Shown in pieces: positions 17,667-26,519 of a DNA stretch of 64,000 bases. Below the pieces are notes generated by a model. That model had not been told where the DNA came from. It searched no databases and saw only the letters and a list, made by a program, of their open reading frames with translations. The translations under genes were made by a program, and so were the position numbers. The stretch lies in the NCBI RefSeq assembly GCF_017635265.1, contig NZ_JAGBLU010000080.1, positions 1 through 64,000 on the forward strand, given 5' to 3'. The stretch's first letter is position 1, and every line of letters begins with the position of its first letter. Source of the stretch: Butyrivibrio sp. GTDB taxonomy: Bacteria; Bacillota; Clostridia; Lachnospirales; Lachnospiraceae.

Positions 17667-19679
17667 ATGAGAAAAATAGGTGGCTTTATTCATGGAGGAG
17701 ATTACAATCCGGAACAGTGGCTGGATAGACCGGATATATTGGAAGAGGATGTCCGGATGATGAAAAAAGCTGGTATTAACTGCGTTACCCTGGGGGTATT
17801 TTCATGGTCTTTTTACGAAAAGGAAGAGGGCTGCTTTGAATTTAACTGGCTAAAAGAAATAGTTGACCGCCTGTACGAAAATGGCATCTATTTTATCCTG
17901 GCAACTCCATCAGGGGCAAGACCTGCATGGTTAGATGCTAAATACCCTGATGTCATGAGAGTAAATGAAATGGGAATAAGAAATCACCATGGGGGAAGAC
18001 ACAACCATTGCATGAGTTCGGTTAATTACAGAGAAAAGGTCAGAATTTTGGATAAGAAGTTGTCTGAGAGCTTTGGTAGTCATCCTGGATTTATCATGTT
18101 TCATATTTCCAACGAGTATGGTGGATATTGTTTTTGTGACGCTTGTACTAAGCGCTTTAGAAATTATCTTAAAGACAAGTTTGGAGGTGACATTGAAGCT
18201 CTGAACCGCGCGTGGTGGACCAGCTTTTGGAGTCATAGATATAACAGCTTTGAGCAGGTAGAGCCTCCTTTTATCATTGGAGAGAGAAGTGTTATGGGGC
18301 TTAATCTTGAGTGGAATAGATTCACTACCTATAACACCACAGACTTTATGAAGGAAGAGATAAAGGCTGTAAGAGAGGCTACTCCGGATGCTAAGGTAAC
18401 TACCAATTTCATGTGCCTCTATGGAGCTTTGGATTATCATGCTATGGCCAAAGAGCTTGATGTCATATCTTGGGATAGTTATCCCAAGTATGGTAACGAT
18501 TATGAAAGCCTTTATGAGACAGTGGCAGAGACTGCGTTTAGTCATTCGATGATGCGCTCAATGAAAAAAGACAGACCATTTTTATTGATGGAAAGCGCAC
18601 CGGGGCTGGTTAACTGGCATGAGTACAACAAGCTTAAACGCCCTGGGGTTCACAAACTTGCATGTATGCAGGCAGTTGCCTGTGGTTCTGATAGCGTACA
18701 GTATTTTCAGTGGAGAAAGGGAAGAGGCTCTTTTGAACAGTATCACGGCGCTGTAGTGGACCATCTTGGTAAGGATGACACAAGGATTTTCAAGGAGGTT
18801 ATAGAAGTATCGGAGCTTCTTAAGAAGATAGAAGAAGTTGCTGGATCGGTTGTACAGTCCAAAGTTGCCATATTATTTGACTGGGATAGCAGGTGGGCAA
18901 TCGCAGATATGAAGGGACTTTCTGCCAAAACCAAGAACTATGAAAAGACATGCATAGACCTCTATAAGGACCTTTTGAGGCTTGGCGTTGAGGCAGATGT
19001 TATTCCTGTGACAGAAAAACTTTCTGATTATGATATTGTTTTAGCCCCAATGCTGTACATGTTAAAGCCTGGTATGGCAGATGCTTTAAGGACGTATGTG
19101 CATGATGGTGGGAATCTTGTAGCAACATACCTTACAGGATATGTGGATGATAATGCTTTGTGCTATATTGGAGGATTCCCCGGGAGTGGGCTTTGTGAGT
19201 TGTTTGGAGTTATCAGTGAAGAGATAGATACCCTTTATCCTACAGATAAAAACGGAATGAGATTTGCAGACGGGACTGTACTGGAAATTCATGACTACGC
19301 TGAAATCTTAAGGGTTTCTGATGCTGAGGTACTTGCCAGCTATACTGATGATTTCTATAAGGATACTCCAGCGCTTACTTGCAAGAAATATGGGGCTGGA
19401 AGCGCATATTATGTGGCAGCAAGGCTTATTAGAAATGGCAGACTTGGAATGGTTCAAAAGCTCCTTGAAAAACACGGCGTGAAAACTTGCATACTTCCTG
19501 ACAATGTTGAATACCATCAGAGAGTAAAGGATGGAGTAAGCTATAGCTTTTATCTGAATTCAGGCAAGAAAGATGAAAGGATAAATAATGTAAAGGGCTA
19601 TGATCTTGTAGGCCAGGAAGATGTCAGTGGCGAGTTATATTTGAAACCTTTTGAAGTTGCTGTTATAAGGGAGGATTGA
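17667..19679 (+). CDS. GH42 beta-galactosidase
   Basis: A 670-residue GH42 retaining beta-galactosidase. The start HGGDYNPEQW is typical. The acid/base is Glu150 in HISNEYGG and the nucleophile Glu309 in LLMESAPG. The CFCDAC cluster matches the family's zinc-site cysteines. The trimerisation and C-terminal domains are present, so the length is normal. ATG 17667 is chosen because it follows the previous stop by one base with GGAG at 17653-17656; longer readings would run into the upstream gene. Last gene of the GH78/fusion/GH42 set. Likely substrate: beta-galactosyl ends of pectic galactan or arabinogalactan. Confidence 0.93.
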   Translation: MRKIGGFIHGGDYNPEQWLDRPDILEEDVRMMKKAGINCVTLGVFSWSFYEKEEGCFEFNWLKEIVDRLYENGIYFILATPSGARPAWLDAKYPDVMRVNEMGIRNHHGGRHNHCMSSVNYREKVRILDKKLSESFGSHPGFIMFHISNEYGGYCFCDACTKRFRNYLKDKFGGDIEALNRAWWTSFWSHRYNSFEQVEPPFIIGERSVMGLNLEWNRFTTYNTTDFMKEEIKAVREATPDAKVTTNFMCLYGALDYHAMAKELDVISWDSYPKYGNDYESLYETVAETAFSHSMMRSMKKDRPFLLMESAPGLVNWHEYNKLKRPGVHKLACMQAVACGSDSVQYFQWRKGRGSFEQYHGAVVDHLGKDDTRIFKEVIEVSELLKKIEEVAGSVVQSKVAILFDWDSRWAIADMKGLSAKTKNYEKTCIDLYKDLLRLGVEADVIPVTEKLSDYDIVLAPMLYMLKPGMADALRTYVHDGGNLVATYLTGYVDDNALCYIGGFPGSGLCELFGVISEEIDTLYPTDKNGMRFADGTVLEIHDYAEILRVSDAEVLASYTDDFYKDTPALTCKKYGAGSAYYVAARLIRNGRLGMVQKLLEKHGVKTCILPDNVEYHQRVKDGVSYSFYLNSGKKDERINNVKGYDLVGQEDVSGELYLKPFEVAVIRED

Positions 19680-19702
19680 ATGGAGTAAAGGGGAATTTAA
19701 GT

Positions 19703-19717
19703 AAACATAGGATGTTT
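19703..19717. promoter_or_regulatory. Palindromic site AAACAT-AGG-ATGTTT (copy 1)
   Basis: A 15-bp perfect inverted repeat with 6-bp arms and a 3-bp centre. The 13-mer CATAGGATGTTTG (19706-19718) recurs exactly at 19911-19923 before the next transporter. The size and symmetry suit a GntR/FadR-type operator, and a GntR gene lies in the same operon at 25123. The link is inference. Confidence 0.45.
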
Positions 19718-19724
19718 GTGCATA

Positions 19725-19762
19725 AAAAGAGATTTTAGTAACTTCTAAAGTCTCTTTTGTTT
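19725..19762 (+). terminator. Rho-independent terminator after GH42
   Basis: A 14-bp stem, AAAAGAGATTTTAG (19725-19738) with CTAAAGTCTCTTTT (19745-19758), contains one G-U pair and a 6-base loop and is followed by GTTTAT. It closes the upstream hydrolase operon. Confidence 0.75.
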
Positions 19763-19803
19763 ATGGTTGAATAATGCTGACCGAAATAACAACCTATGTT
19801 GAG

Positions 19804-19856
19804 GCGGTGATGATTCCAAGCAGGAATACCTGATAAAACAGGCAATACATCATTGC
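19804..19856 (+). ncRNA. Candidate three-way-junction leader RNA
   Basis: Within the 212 bases between the terminator and the binding-protein gene, 53 bases fold into a compact three-way junction. P1 is GCGGTGATG/CATCATTGC (9 bp, two G-U). P2 is ATTCC/GGAAT with loop AAGCA, and P3 is CCTG/CAGG with loop ATAAAA. A weaker hairpin, AAAATAGT/ACTATTTT (19931-19938 with 19952-19959), followed by T residues, abuts the GGAGG before the gene and could be an attenuator. It matches no riboswitch I recognise. I found no convincing promoter upstream of it. Confidence 0.35.
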
Positions 19857-19905
19857 GGTTTGAAATATATACAAATAATTTTATTTGTATTTGTATATTA
19901 ATAAT

Positions 19906-19962
19906 ATATACATAGGATGTTTGATTATTTAAAATAGTAATTGCTTATAAAACTATTTTTTT
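19906..19962 (+). promoter_or_regulatory. Second palindrome copy overlapping a possible promoter
   Basis: CATAGGATGTTTG (19911-19923) repeats the 19706 site. It overlaps a possible -35, TTGATT (19921-19926), with TTATAA at 19945-19950 (spacing 18). Binding here would block this promoter. Transcription from it would give a very short leader before ATG 19975 and would exclude the upstream three-way junction. The two readings are alternatives. Confidence 0.4.
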
Positions 19963-19974
19963 GGAGGGTAAAAA

Positions 19975-21345
19975 ATGAAAGGAAAAGTATTGGCTAGTGT
20001 TTTGACATTATCTATTGCAGCTTCACTGGTTTGTGGTTGCGGTTCTCAGGCTACAGAGACAGTTGCAGAGGATAAGACGAGTGATTCTACAGGTGCAGTT
20101 ACTGAAGCTAAGACGGAAGAGAAAACTTCAGAAACAAAGTCTGAGGAAAAAACTTCAGAAACCACAGAGTCAGTGCCTATCACTGTATGGGGATGGGATC
20201 AGTCATTTAACGGCGTTTCTTTTGAAGAAGCAGACGCACTTGATGACAGTGTAACAGTTGATTTTCAGGAAATGGGAAAAGCAGATTGCCTGCAAAAAAT
20301 ACATACAGTTTTAGCGTCTGGAGTAACTGATGATCTTCCGGATATTGTAATTATTAGTGACGCAGCGGCACAAGGATATCTTATGTCATATCCGGGATCT
20401 TTTCTCCCAATGGATGATTATCTGAACTATAACGATTTTGCAAGTTATAAAAAGGACTATGTGTCTTACGATGGGGTTGGCTATGGAGTTCCTTTCGATA
20501 CCGGTGTGGCAGGTCTTTTTTATAGAACTGATTATATTGAAGAAGCGGGTTATACTGAAGATGATATGCAGAATCTGACATGGGATGAGTATGCGGAGCT
20601 TGGCAAAAAGCTTGCAGCTAATGGGCATATGCTCCAAACCTTTAATCCAAACGACGTTTCAAATTTCCAAATATTGCTCCAGTCATGTGGCCAGTGGTAT
20701 ACGGATGATAATGGTCAGGCTAAATTTGTTGACAACGAAGCACTTCATGAATGCTATAGATTATTCAAAGAGTTTAACGAAAGTGATTTTGTGAAAGTGG
20801 TCAGTGATTGGTCTGAGTTCCAGGGAGCAATAAATGGAGGAGATGTTGCATGTGTTATCAGAGGTTCATGGATAGCATCAACAATCAAAGCCGGAGCCGA
20901 CCAGAGTGGATTATGGAAGCTGGCTCCAATTCCTGTACTTGAAGGTATAAATGGAGCAACTAATAAGTCTAATCAGGGTGGATCAAGTTTTTACGTTCTT
21001 GCAAATGCAAAGAATGCAGATGCAGCAGCAAAATTTCTTGCGAACACATTTGGCGGCAATACAGATCTTTACAATACACTTGCGAAAAATGCCAATATTA
21101 TGGGCACATATTTACCTGCTTCTTCAGTAGAGGCATATAGCACAGGCGATGATTATTTCAGCGGGCAGGAAGTAAACAAGATCCTTGCTGGTTGGATTGC
21201 TGAGATCCCAGCGGTTAATCCGGGTGCGTATACTGCAGAAGCTCAGGCTGCACTTCTTGCGGTTACTCCCGAGATATTAAATGGTGGAGATATAGATTCA
21301 CTTCTTTCCACAGCAGAAGAGCAGTTTAATCAGTCAATACAGTAA
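19975..21345 (+). CDS. CUT1 sugar-binding lipoprotein (family 1)
   Basis: A 456-residue solute-binding lipoprotein. The lipobox LVCGC gives acylated Cys22, followed by a Thr/Glu/Ser/Lys-rich linker to about residue 62. The binding fold starts at VPITVWGWDQ. GGAGG lies before ATG 19975. It is smaller and of a different class (MalE-like) from the LplA-type proteins in the other clusters. It heads the operon with permeases 21406 and 22271, which define one CUT1 importer. The ligand is unknown; the GH42, GH127 and GH78 genes downstream point to an oligosaccharide with galactose, arabinofuranose or rhamnose. Confidence 0.9.
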   Translation: MKGKVLASVLTLSIAASLVCGCGSQATETVAEDKTSDSTGAVTEAKTEEKTSETKSEEKTSETTESVPITVWGWDQSFNGVSFEEADALDDSVTVDFQEMGKADCLQKIHTVLASGVTDDLPDIVIISDAAAQGYLMSYPGSFLPMDDYLNYNDFASYKKDYVSYDGVGYGVPFDTGVAGLFYRTDYIEEAGYTEDDMQNLTWDEYAELGKKLAANGHMLQTFNPNDVSNFQILLQSCGQWYTDDNGQAKFVDNEALHECYRLFKEFNESDFVKVVSDWSEFQGAINGGDVACVIRGSWIASTIKAGADQSGLWKLAPIPVLEGINGATNKSNQGGSSFYVLANAKNADAAAKFLANTFGGNTDLYNTLAKNANIMGTYLPASSVEAYSTGDDYFSGQEVNKILAGWIAEIPAVNPGAYTAEAQAALLAVTPEILNGGDIDSLLSTAEEQFNQSIQ

Positions 21346-21351
21346 AAGAGA

Positions 21352-21387
21352 AATAAGATGCCGGGATGCAATGTCTCGGCATCTTAT
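21352..21387 (+). terminator. Intercistronic hairpin between binding protein and permease
   Basis: A perfect 12-bp stem, AATAAGATGCCG with CGGCATCTTATT, encloses a 12-base loop. Only a short T-containing tail follows, so it probably attenuates or protects the upstream message, raising binding-protein mRNA over permease mRNA. Confidence 0.7.
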
Positions 21388-21405
21388 TAAAAGGATAGAG
21401 TGAAA

Positions 21406-22278
21406 ATGGAAAATAAGAAAACTGTTCTTGCACGATGGTCGATGATATCAATTGCAGCAGTATGCGTAATGGTTTTTAGCTATGTTCCGACTGCCTCAGC
21501 TTTTTTGCTTTCGTTCCAGACTGGAAAAGGTGCTAATCTTCAGTTTAATGGATTTGCAAACTATATAAGACTAATAAATGATGGTACTTTTTGGGTAACA
21601 CTGGGGAATACTCTTATATATGCGGCGGTAGAAATACCTATCATGCTCTTTATTGCGCTTGTTGTTGCAGTTCTTTTAAATGATCCAAATATAAAAGAAA
21701 GAGGAGTGTATCGTACCTGCATTTTTTTGCCATGTGTTACATCGATGGTCTCGTATTCGATTCTGTTCAAAAATATTTTCGCATTAGACGGAATAATAAA
21801 TAATCTACTACTTAGATTAAATATTGTTGCAACACCAATTCCTTTTGTGCTTGATGCATTTTGGGCCAAGGTGGTAATAATAGTATCTTTGATATGGCGA
21901 TATACAGGATATTATATGATCTTCTATTTGGCTGGTCTTCAGAACATAGATCCGTCTATATATGAAGCTGCTAAGCTTGATGGCTGTAACTTTAACCAAA
22001 CTTTTTTTAAGATTACAGTACCGCTTCTTAAGCCGATTATTTTTTTGACTACGATCATGGCTTTAAATTCCACATTACAGCTTTTTGATGAAGTTGTTAA
22101 CCTTACAGGTGGAGGCCCTGGAAATTCAACAAGGACTATATCGGAATACATATATGATCTTTCATTTAACTATGTTCCGTCATATGGGTATTCAGCCACA
22201 GTGTCATTGGCAGTATTTGCTCTGGTTGTTGCTTTGACAATTTTGCAGAAGGAGGTTACGAGAGAAAAAGGTGAATAA
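21406..22278 (+). CDS. CUT1 ABC permease (MalF-like)
   Basis: A 290-residue permease with six likely membrane helices. The EAA loop is IYEAAKLDGCNFNQTF and the late motif FDEVVNLTGGGPGNSTRTI is typical of MalF/UgpA-type proteins. ATG 21406 lies ten bases after AAGGA; GTG 21400 is possible but too close. It pairs with the next gene, which starts inside its last codons. Confidence 0.9.
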   Translation: MENKKTVLARWSMISIAAVCVMVFSYVPTASAFLLSFQTGKGANLQFNGFANYIRLINDGTFWVTLGNTLIYAAVEIPIMLFIALVVAVLLNDPNIKERGVYRTCIFLPCVTSMVSYSILFKNIFALDGIINNLLLRLNIVATPIPFVLDAFWAKVVIIVSLIWRYTGYYMIFYLAGLQNIDPSIYEAAKLDGCNFNQTFFKITVPLLKPIIFLTTIMALNSTLQLFDEVVNLTGGGPGNSTRTISEYIYDLSFNYVPSYGYSATVSLAVFALVVALTILQKEVTREKGE

Positions 22279-23080
22279 AGCAGTTAGCTATTCAATAAAG
22301 AGACTTTTTTTAATAATTATTTCTTTTCTTTCTGTATTTCCTTTTTTGTGGATGGTCATAAGCGCTACTAATGATTCGGCTGATATTATGATGGGGAAGC
22401 TGACATTTGGAAGAGCTTTGCTAAAAAATATTAGAAATGCTATAGAAAGCGCAAATTTGGGGAGGTCTTTTATTAATTCGACGCTCTTGTCAGTTGTGAT
22501 CACAATTCTTTCGCTTTTCATATGTTCTTTGGCTGGTTATGCCTTCGTTATTTATAAGAATAAGGCCACAGAAGTTTTGTGCATGATAATAGTTGCATCG
22601 ATGATGGTTCCATTTGCGGCTAAGATTATTCCTCTTTATAGAATGTTTGCGAATATGGGATTACTTAATAACTATTTGTGTATTATTCTCCCAGCAATTG
22701 GAGCGCCTTTTTTAGTATTTTTCTTTAGACAGAATTCTGAAAGTTTTCCAAAAGAAACTATAGAGGCTGCCAGAGTTGATGGATGTAATGAGTGGATAAT
22801 CTTTACTTCAATTTATTTTCCCATGATGCGTTCTACATATGCCGCTGCTGCAATTTTTTCTTTTATGGCAGCTTGGAATAATTACATGTGGCCATTGATA
22901 GCATTGCAAAGCGAAAGTAAATATACTCTTCCGTTGGCAGTGTCTAATTTGGCCAATGGATTTACCCCTGATTATGGAATGGTAATGGTGGGAATTATTA
23001 TATCTACAGCCCCTACAATTTTGATTTTCTTTATACTTCAGAAGAACTTTGTTGAGGGAATATTGGGATCAGTAAAGTAA
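22271..23080 (+). CDS. CUT1 ABC permease (MalG-like)
   Basis: A 269-residue partner permease with EAA loop IEAARVDGCNEWIIF and C-terminus LQKNFVEGILGSVK. It begins with GTG and overlaps the previous gene by eight bases, so translation is coupled; AAGGAGG at 22249-22255 is rather distant. The importer is completed by the 19975 lipoprotein and an unlinked ATPase. Confidence 0.9.
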   Translation: MNKAVSYSIKRLFLIIISFLSVFPFLWMVISATNDSADIMMGKLTFGRALLKNIRNAIESANLGRSFINSTLLSVVITILSLFICSLAGYAFVIYKNKATEVLCMIIVASMMVPFAAKIIPLYRMFANMGLLNNYLCIILPAIGAPFLVFFFRQNSESFPKETIEAARVDGCNEWIIFTSIYFPMMRSTYAAAAIFSFMAAWNNYMWPLIALQSESKYTLPLAVSNLANGFTPDYGMVMVGIIISTAPTILIFFILQKNFVEGILGSVK

Positions 23081-23094
23081 GAGGAAGGTTAATT

Positions 23095-25113
23095 ATGGAT
23101 AGGAAGCTAAGCAGGCCATTTATCCTGTTTGGAGGAGACTATAATCCTGATCAATGGGATGATGAGACTATAGATCAAGACATTGAGGTCTTTAAAAAAA
23201 CAAAAATAAATACGGTCACACTTCCGGTTTTTTCTTGGGCAAAATTGGAACCATCGGAAGGAATATATAATTTTGAATGGCTTGATCACATTTTGGATAA
23301 ACTTGATGAAGCTGGACTTTCTTATTTTTTGGCCACACCAACAAGTGCGCAGCCTGCATGGCTTTCCAGAAAATATCCGGAAGTGCTACCTGTTGATATT
23401 GCAGGAAGAAAAAGAACTCATGGAATGAGGGTATTCTTTTGTGTCAATAGTGATAAGTTCAGAGAGCGAGCAGCAATAATCGCAGGCAAGATGGCAGAGC
23501 GTTACAAGGATAGACCGGGACTGATCGGGTGGCATGTTGCAAATGAATATGGTACATATTGCTATTGCGAAAATTGTCAGAAAAAGTTTAGAAGCTGGCT
23601 TAAAGAACGCTACAAAACATTGGATGAATTAAACTTAAGGTGGCATACATGTTTTTGGGGAAAGACACTATATGATTTTGAAGAAGTGGTAGTTCCAACG
23701 GAATTAAACGATGATTACAGGTTTAATCCGGCAGTTCAGCTAGACTATATGAGGTTTATAACTGATTCAACTATAGAGTGTTATGAAAACGAGGCTAAAA
23801 TACTAAAGGCTGCAACGCCGACACTTCCTGTATTTACAAATATTTCAGGGTATATAAAAAAGCTTGATCAATCAAAGATGGTTTCGCATATGGACACAGC
23901 CGGATGGGATAATTATCCATGGCCTACTGATGAAAGGAGTTTTCCGGCTATGAAGCATGATATCATGCGAGCTCTTAAAGGCGGAGAATCCTACTATGTC
24001 ATGGAGCAGTCGCCTAATCAGCAGAACTGGCAGCCATATAATAAGTTGAAAAAACCTGGAGAGGTAAGGAGGCTTGCTTATCAGGGCTTGGCGCATGGCT
24101 CTGATAGTAGCCTGTATTTTCAGATGAGGCAATCTGTTGCTGGGCAGGAAAAGTTCCATGGAGCTGTTATATCACATTCAGGTAGGACAGATACCAGAAT
24201 AATACGAGAGTTTACAGAGCTTGGTGGTGAATTGGAAAAGCTTGGGGATCAGTTTATTTGTGGGAAAGCTGATAGCAGGATAGGAATTGTGTTTGATTGG
24301 AATAATTGGTGGGCGCTGGAGTTATGCAGTGGACCTTCAAAGGACATGGATTATCTTAGAGAAGTTCATAGATATTACAAGCACTTCTATTACAATAATT
24401 ATTCAGTTGATTTTCTTATTCAGGATGTGGATTACAGCAAGTACAAAGTAATAGTTGCTCCAATGCTTTACATGATGAAGGAGGGGATAGCTGAAAAACT
24501 GCGAGAGTTTACGCGAAACGGTGGCATTCTCATAGGAACATATATGACAGGGTATGCAGATGAAAATGACAGATGCATCTACGGTGCATATCCGGGACCA
24601 TTAAAGGATGTATTTGGGATATGGGTCGAAGAGACAGATGCTTTATATCAGGATGAATATAATCAGATTCATGAAATAGATGATGATAGCTGTTCATATA
24701 AATGTAGCTTTTTGTGCGATCTGATTCATACCGAATCTGCGAATACCTTAGCAGTTTACGAAAGAGATTTTTATGCGGGGTTACCGGCGGTTACTGTTAA
24801 CAGTTTTGGAAATGGGAAAGCATATTATATTGCAACAGCTCCGGACTATGAATATCTTGATAAGCTAATAAATAGAATACTGGTTGATGAAAAAGTCGAA
24901 CCAGTTATGAAATCCAGTGGAGAAATTGAGATTGTTAAGAGAATAAAAGACGGTGATGAGTATATTTTTGCTATAAATCATGGGAATGAACGTGGCATAA
25001 TATATATCGGAGATAACCATTATAAAAATCTATTAACAGAAGATCAGGTCACTGGAACAATAGACATATCTGCCGGTGATGTAATGGTTATGAAAAAAGG
25101 AATTGATAAGTGA
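23095..25113 (+). CDS. GH42 beta-galactosidase (second copy)
   Basis: A 672-residue GH42 enzyme and paralogue of 17667-19679. It has GGDYNPDQW, acid/base Glu151 (HVANEYGT), nucleophile Glu304 (YVMEQSPNQ) and the cysteine cluster CYCENC. No signal peptide. It follows the CUT1 permeases by 14 bp with GGAAGG upstream. Having one GH42 in each of two transporter clusters suggests different imported galactosides. Some GH42 enzymes act on alpha-L-arabinopyranosides instead, which sequence alone cannot exclude. Confidence 0.93.
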   Translation: MDRKLSRPFILFGGDYNPDQWDDETIDQDIEVFKKTKINTVTLPVFSWAKLEPSEGIYNFEWLDHILDKLDEAGLSYFLATPTSAQPAWLSRKYPEVLPVDIAGRKRTHGMRVFFCVNSDKFRERAAIIAGKMAERYKDRPGLIGWHVANEYGTYCYCENCQKKFRSWLKERYKTLDELNLRWHTCFWGKTLYDFEEVVVPTELNDDYRFNPAVQLDYMRFITDSTIECYENEAKILKAATPTLPVFTNISGYIKKLDQSKMVSHMDTAGWDNYPWPTDERSFPAMKHDIMRALKGGESYYVMEQSPNQQNWQPYNKLKKPGEVRRLAYQGLAHGSDSSLYFQMRQSVAGQEKFHGAVISHSGRTDTRIIREFTELGGELEKLGDQFICGKADSRIGIVFDWNNWWALELCSGPSKDMDYLREVHRYYKHFYYNNYSVDFLIQDVDYSKYKVIVAPMLYMMKEGIAEKLREFTRNGGILIGTYMTGYADENDRCIYGAYPGPLKDVFGIWVEETDALYQDEYNQIHEIDDDSCSYKCSFLCDLIHTESANTLAVYERDFYAGLPAVTVNSFGNGKAYYIATAPDYEYLDKLINRILVDEKVEPVMKSSGEIEIVKRIKDGDEYIFAINHGNERGIIYIGDNHYKNLLTEDQVTGTIDISAGDVMVMKKGIDK

Positions 25114-25122
25114 GGATGTTGC

Positions 25123-25830
25123 ATGAGCGCTGAGCATGGATTTGAAGAGAAAAAGAAATCTGTGGTTGATAAAGTGATGGATGGAATAATCGCAGACATT
25201 ATTGAAGGGAAAATCAACCCGGGAGATAAATTGCCTACAGAGATTGAACTTTGCGATAGATATGATGCAGGGAGAAATTCTGTGCGAGAGGCTATCAAGA
25301 AGCTGGAAGCAAATGGAATAGTATATATAAAACGAGCAGATGGAACCTTTGTAAGTGAAAACTATAATCAGAAAATGCTTGATCCAATGCTTTATAGCAT
25401 TATTCTTCACAAAAACAGTTGGCAGGATTTTGTTGAATTGCGATCTGTAATAGATATAGGAACGCTGGAAGTTATCATCAATAATGCGCATGAAGGTGAT
25501 AACTATCGGGAATTTAAGAGAATTCTGGCTAATATGGAAAAAGAGATATATGAGGACGAACCATCCATAGACAAGATCATGGAGTGCGATGCGGAATTTC
25601 ATGCGGCAGTAGCGGCAATAGCGCATAATCCTCAGCTTGTAACAATAACAGATTACATAACAAAACTTACTGCACCTTCCAGGAAACAGGCTATTAAAAA
25701 TTTTATAGAAAAGAATGAAGAAGACAACTTTATAAAACTTCATAGGCAAATGTTAGACGTCATTGAACACAAGAGAAGTGAGTTGATTGTAAAAACAGTT
25801 CTTGATCATTATGTTTATTGGAAAAAATAA
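25123..25830 (+). CDS. GntR/FadR-family transcriptional regulator
   Basis: A 235-residue regulator. The N-terminal winged helix-turn-helix (residues about 14-80) shows DIIEGKINPGDKLPTEIEL and GRNSVREAIKKLEANGIV. The C-terminal all-helical FCD domain (about 95-230) has the metal/ligand pattern with Asp and His in ECDAEFHAAVAAIAHNP. FCD-domain regulators usually sense organic or sugar acids, which fits the acid-catabolism genes starting 11 bp downstream. Candidate operators are the palindromes at 19703 and 19911. Confidence 0.92.
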   Translation: MSAEHGFEEKKKSVVDKVMDGIIADIIEGKINPGDKLPTEIELCDRYDAGRNSVREAIKKLEANGIVYIKRADGTFVSENYNQKMLDPMLYSIILHKNSWQDFVELRSVIDIGTLEVIINNAHEGDNYREFKRILANMEKEIYEDEPSIDKIMECDAEFHAAVAAIAHNPQLVTITDYITKLTAPSRKQAIKNFIEKNEEDNFIKLHRQMLDVIEHKRSELIVKTVLDHYVYWKK

Positions 25831-25841
25831 GGAGAAAACAC

Positions 25842-26519
25842 ATGAAAGTCGGAGTAGTTTATACAAGCACAACACCTGAACTTATAGAAGATGTAAATAG
25901 AGAAATAAAGAAAGAACTTGGAAATGACGTTGAGATTTATGCGCAGCAGGATCCAACGATCCTTGCTGATGTCAGAGAGGCAGGATATGTTACTCAGGCT
26001 CCTGCAGCAAGACTTATTAAGATGTTTATGAACGCAGCAGAAGAGGGATGCGATGCAGTGCTTAATGCATGCTCATCTGTGGGTGAGGTGGCTGACAGCG
26101 TTCAGGTTACAGCTGCATATATTGGAATGCCCATTGTTAGAATTGATGAGGAAATGTGCAGGGATGCAGTAAGAAAAGGACTAAAGGTAGGAGTTATGGC
26201 TACACTTCCAACAACTCTTGTGCCAACCTGCAATACAGTTAACAGAATGGCAAGAGAGTGTAACAAGCATGTGGAGATCAGTCAGTGTCTTGTGGAAAAT
26301 GCTTTTGGTCTTGATCAGGAGCAGTTTAGAGAGCGCATGAGTGCATCTGCAGAAACAATTGCTAAAGATGTAGATGTTATAGTTCTTGCCCAGGGAAGTA
26401 TGGCATATTGTGCAAAGTACCTGAGTGATAAGTTCGGAGTTCCTGTTCTGGCCAGCCCTGCATACGGAGCGGCAGCACTTAAGGCAGCACTCGTGAAAAA
26501 AGGAGTCATCAATGGATAA
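25842..26519 (+). CDS. Aspartate/glutamate racemase superfamily protein (one catalytic Cys missing)
   Basis: A 225-residue protein of the Asp/Glu/hydantoin racemase fold. The first catalytic block is NACSSVGE with Cys77. Where the second Cys is expected, the sequence reads LAQGSM, with Gln184-Gly185 in its place. Two-cysteine racemization is therefore unlikely. Maleate-isomerase- or arylmalonate-decarboxylase-like chemistry, or another one-base reaction, is possible. ATG 25842 follows AAGGAG; the longer reading from 25818 overlaps the GntR stop. It overlaps the BKACE gene by eight bases, so the two are coupled. Confidence 0.8.
   Translation: MKVGVVYTSTTPELIEDVNREIKKELGNDVEIYAQQDPTILADVREAGYVTQAPAARLIKMFMNAAEEGCDAVLNACSSVGEVADSVQVTAAYIGMPIVRIDEEMCRDAVRKGLKVGVMATLPTTLVPTCNTVNRMARECNKHVEISQCLVENAFGLDQEQFRERMSASAETIAKDVDVIVLAQGSMAYCAKYLSDKFGVPVLASPAYGAAALKAALVKKGVING

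Noticed and set aside
19804-19856. Purine-type riboswitch
   Set aside because: It shares the three-way-junction shape, but loop sizes, stem lengths and conserved junction bases do not match.
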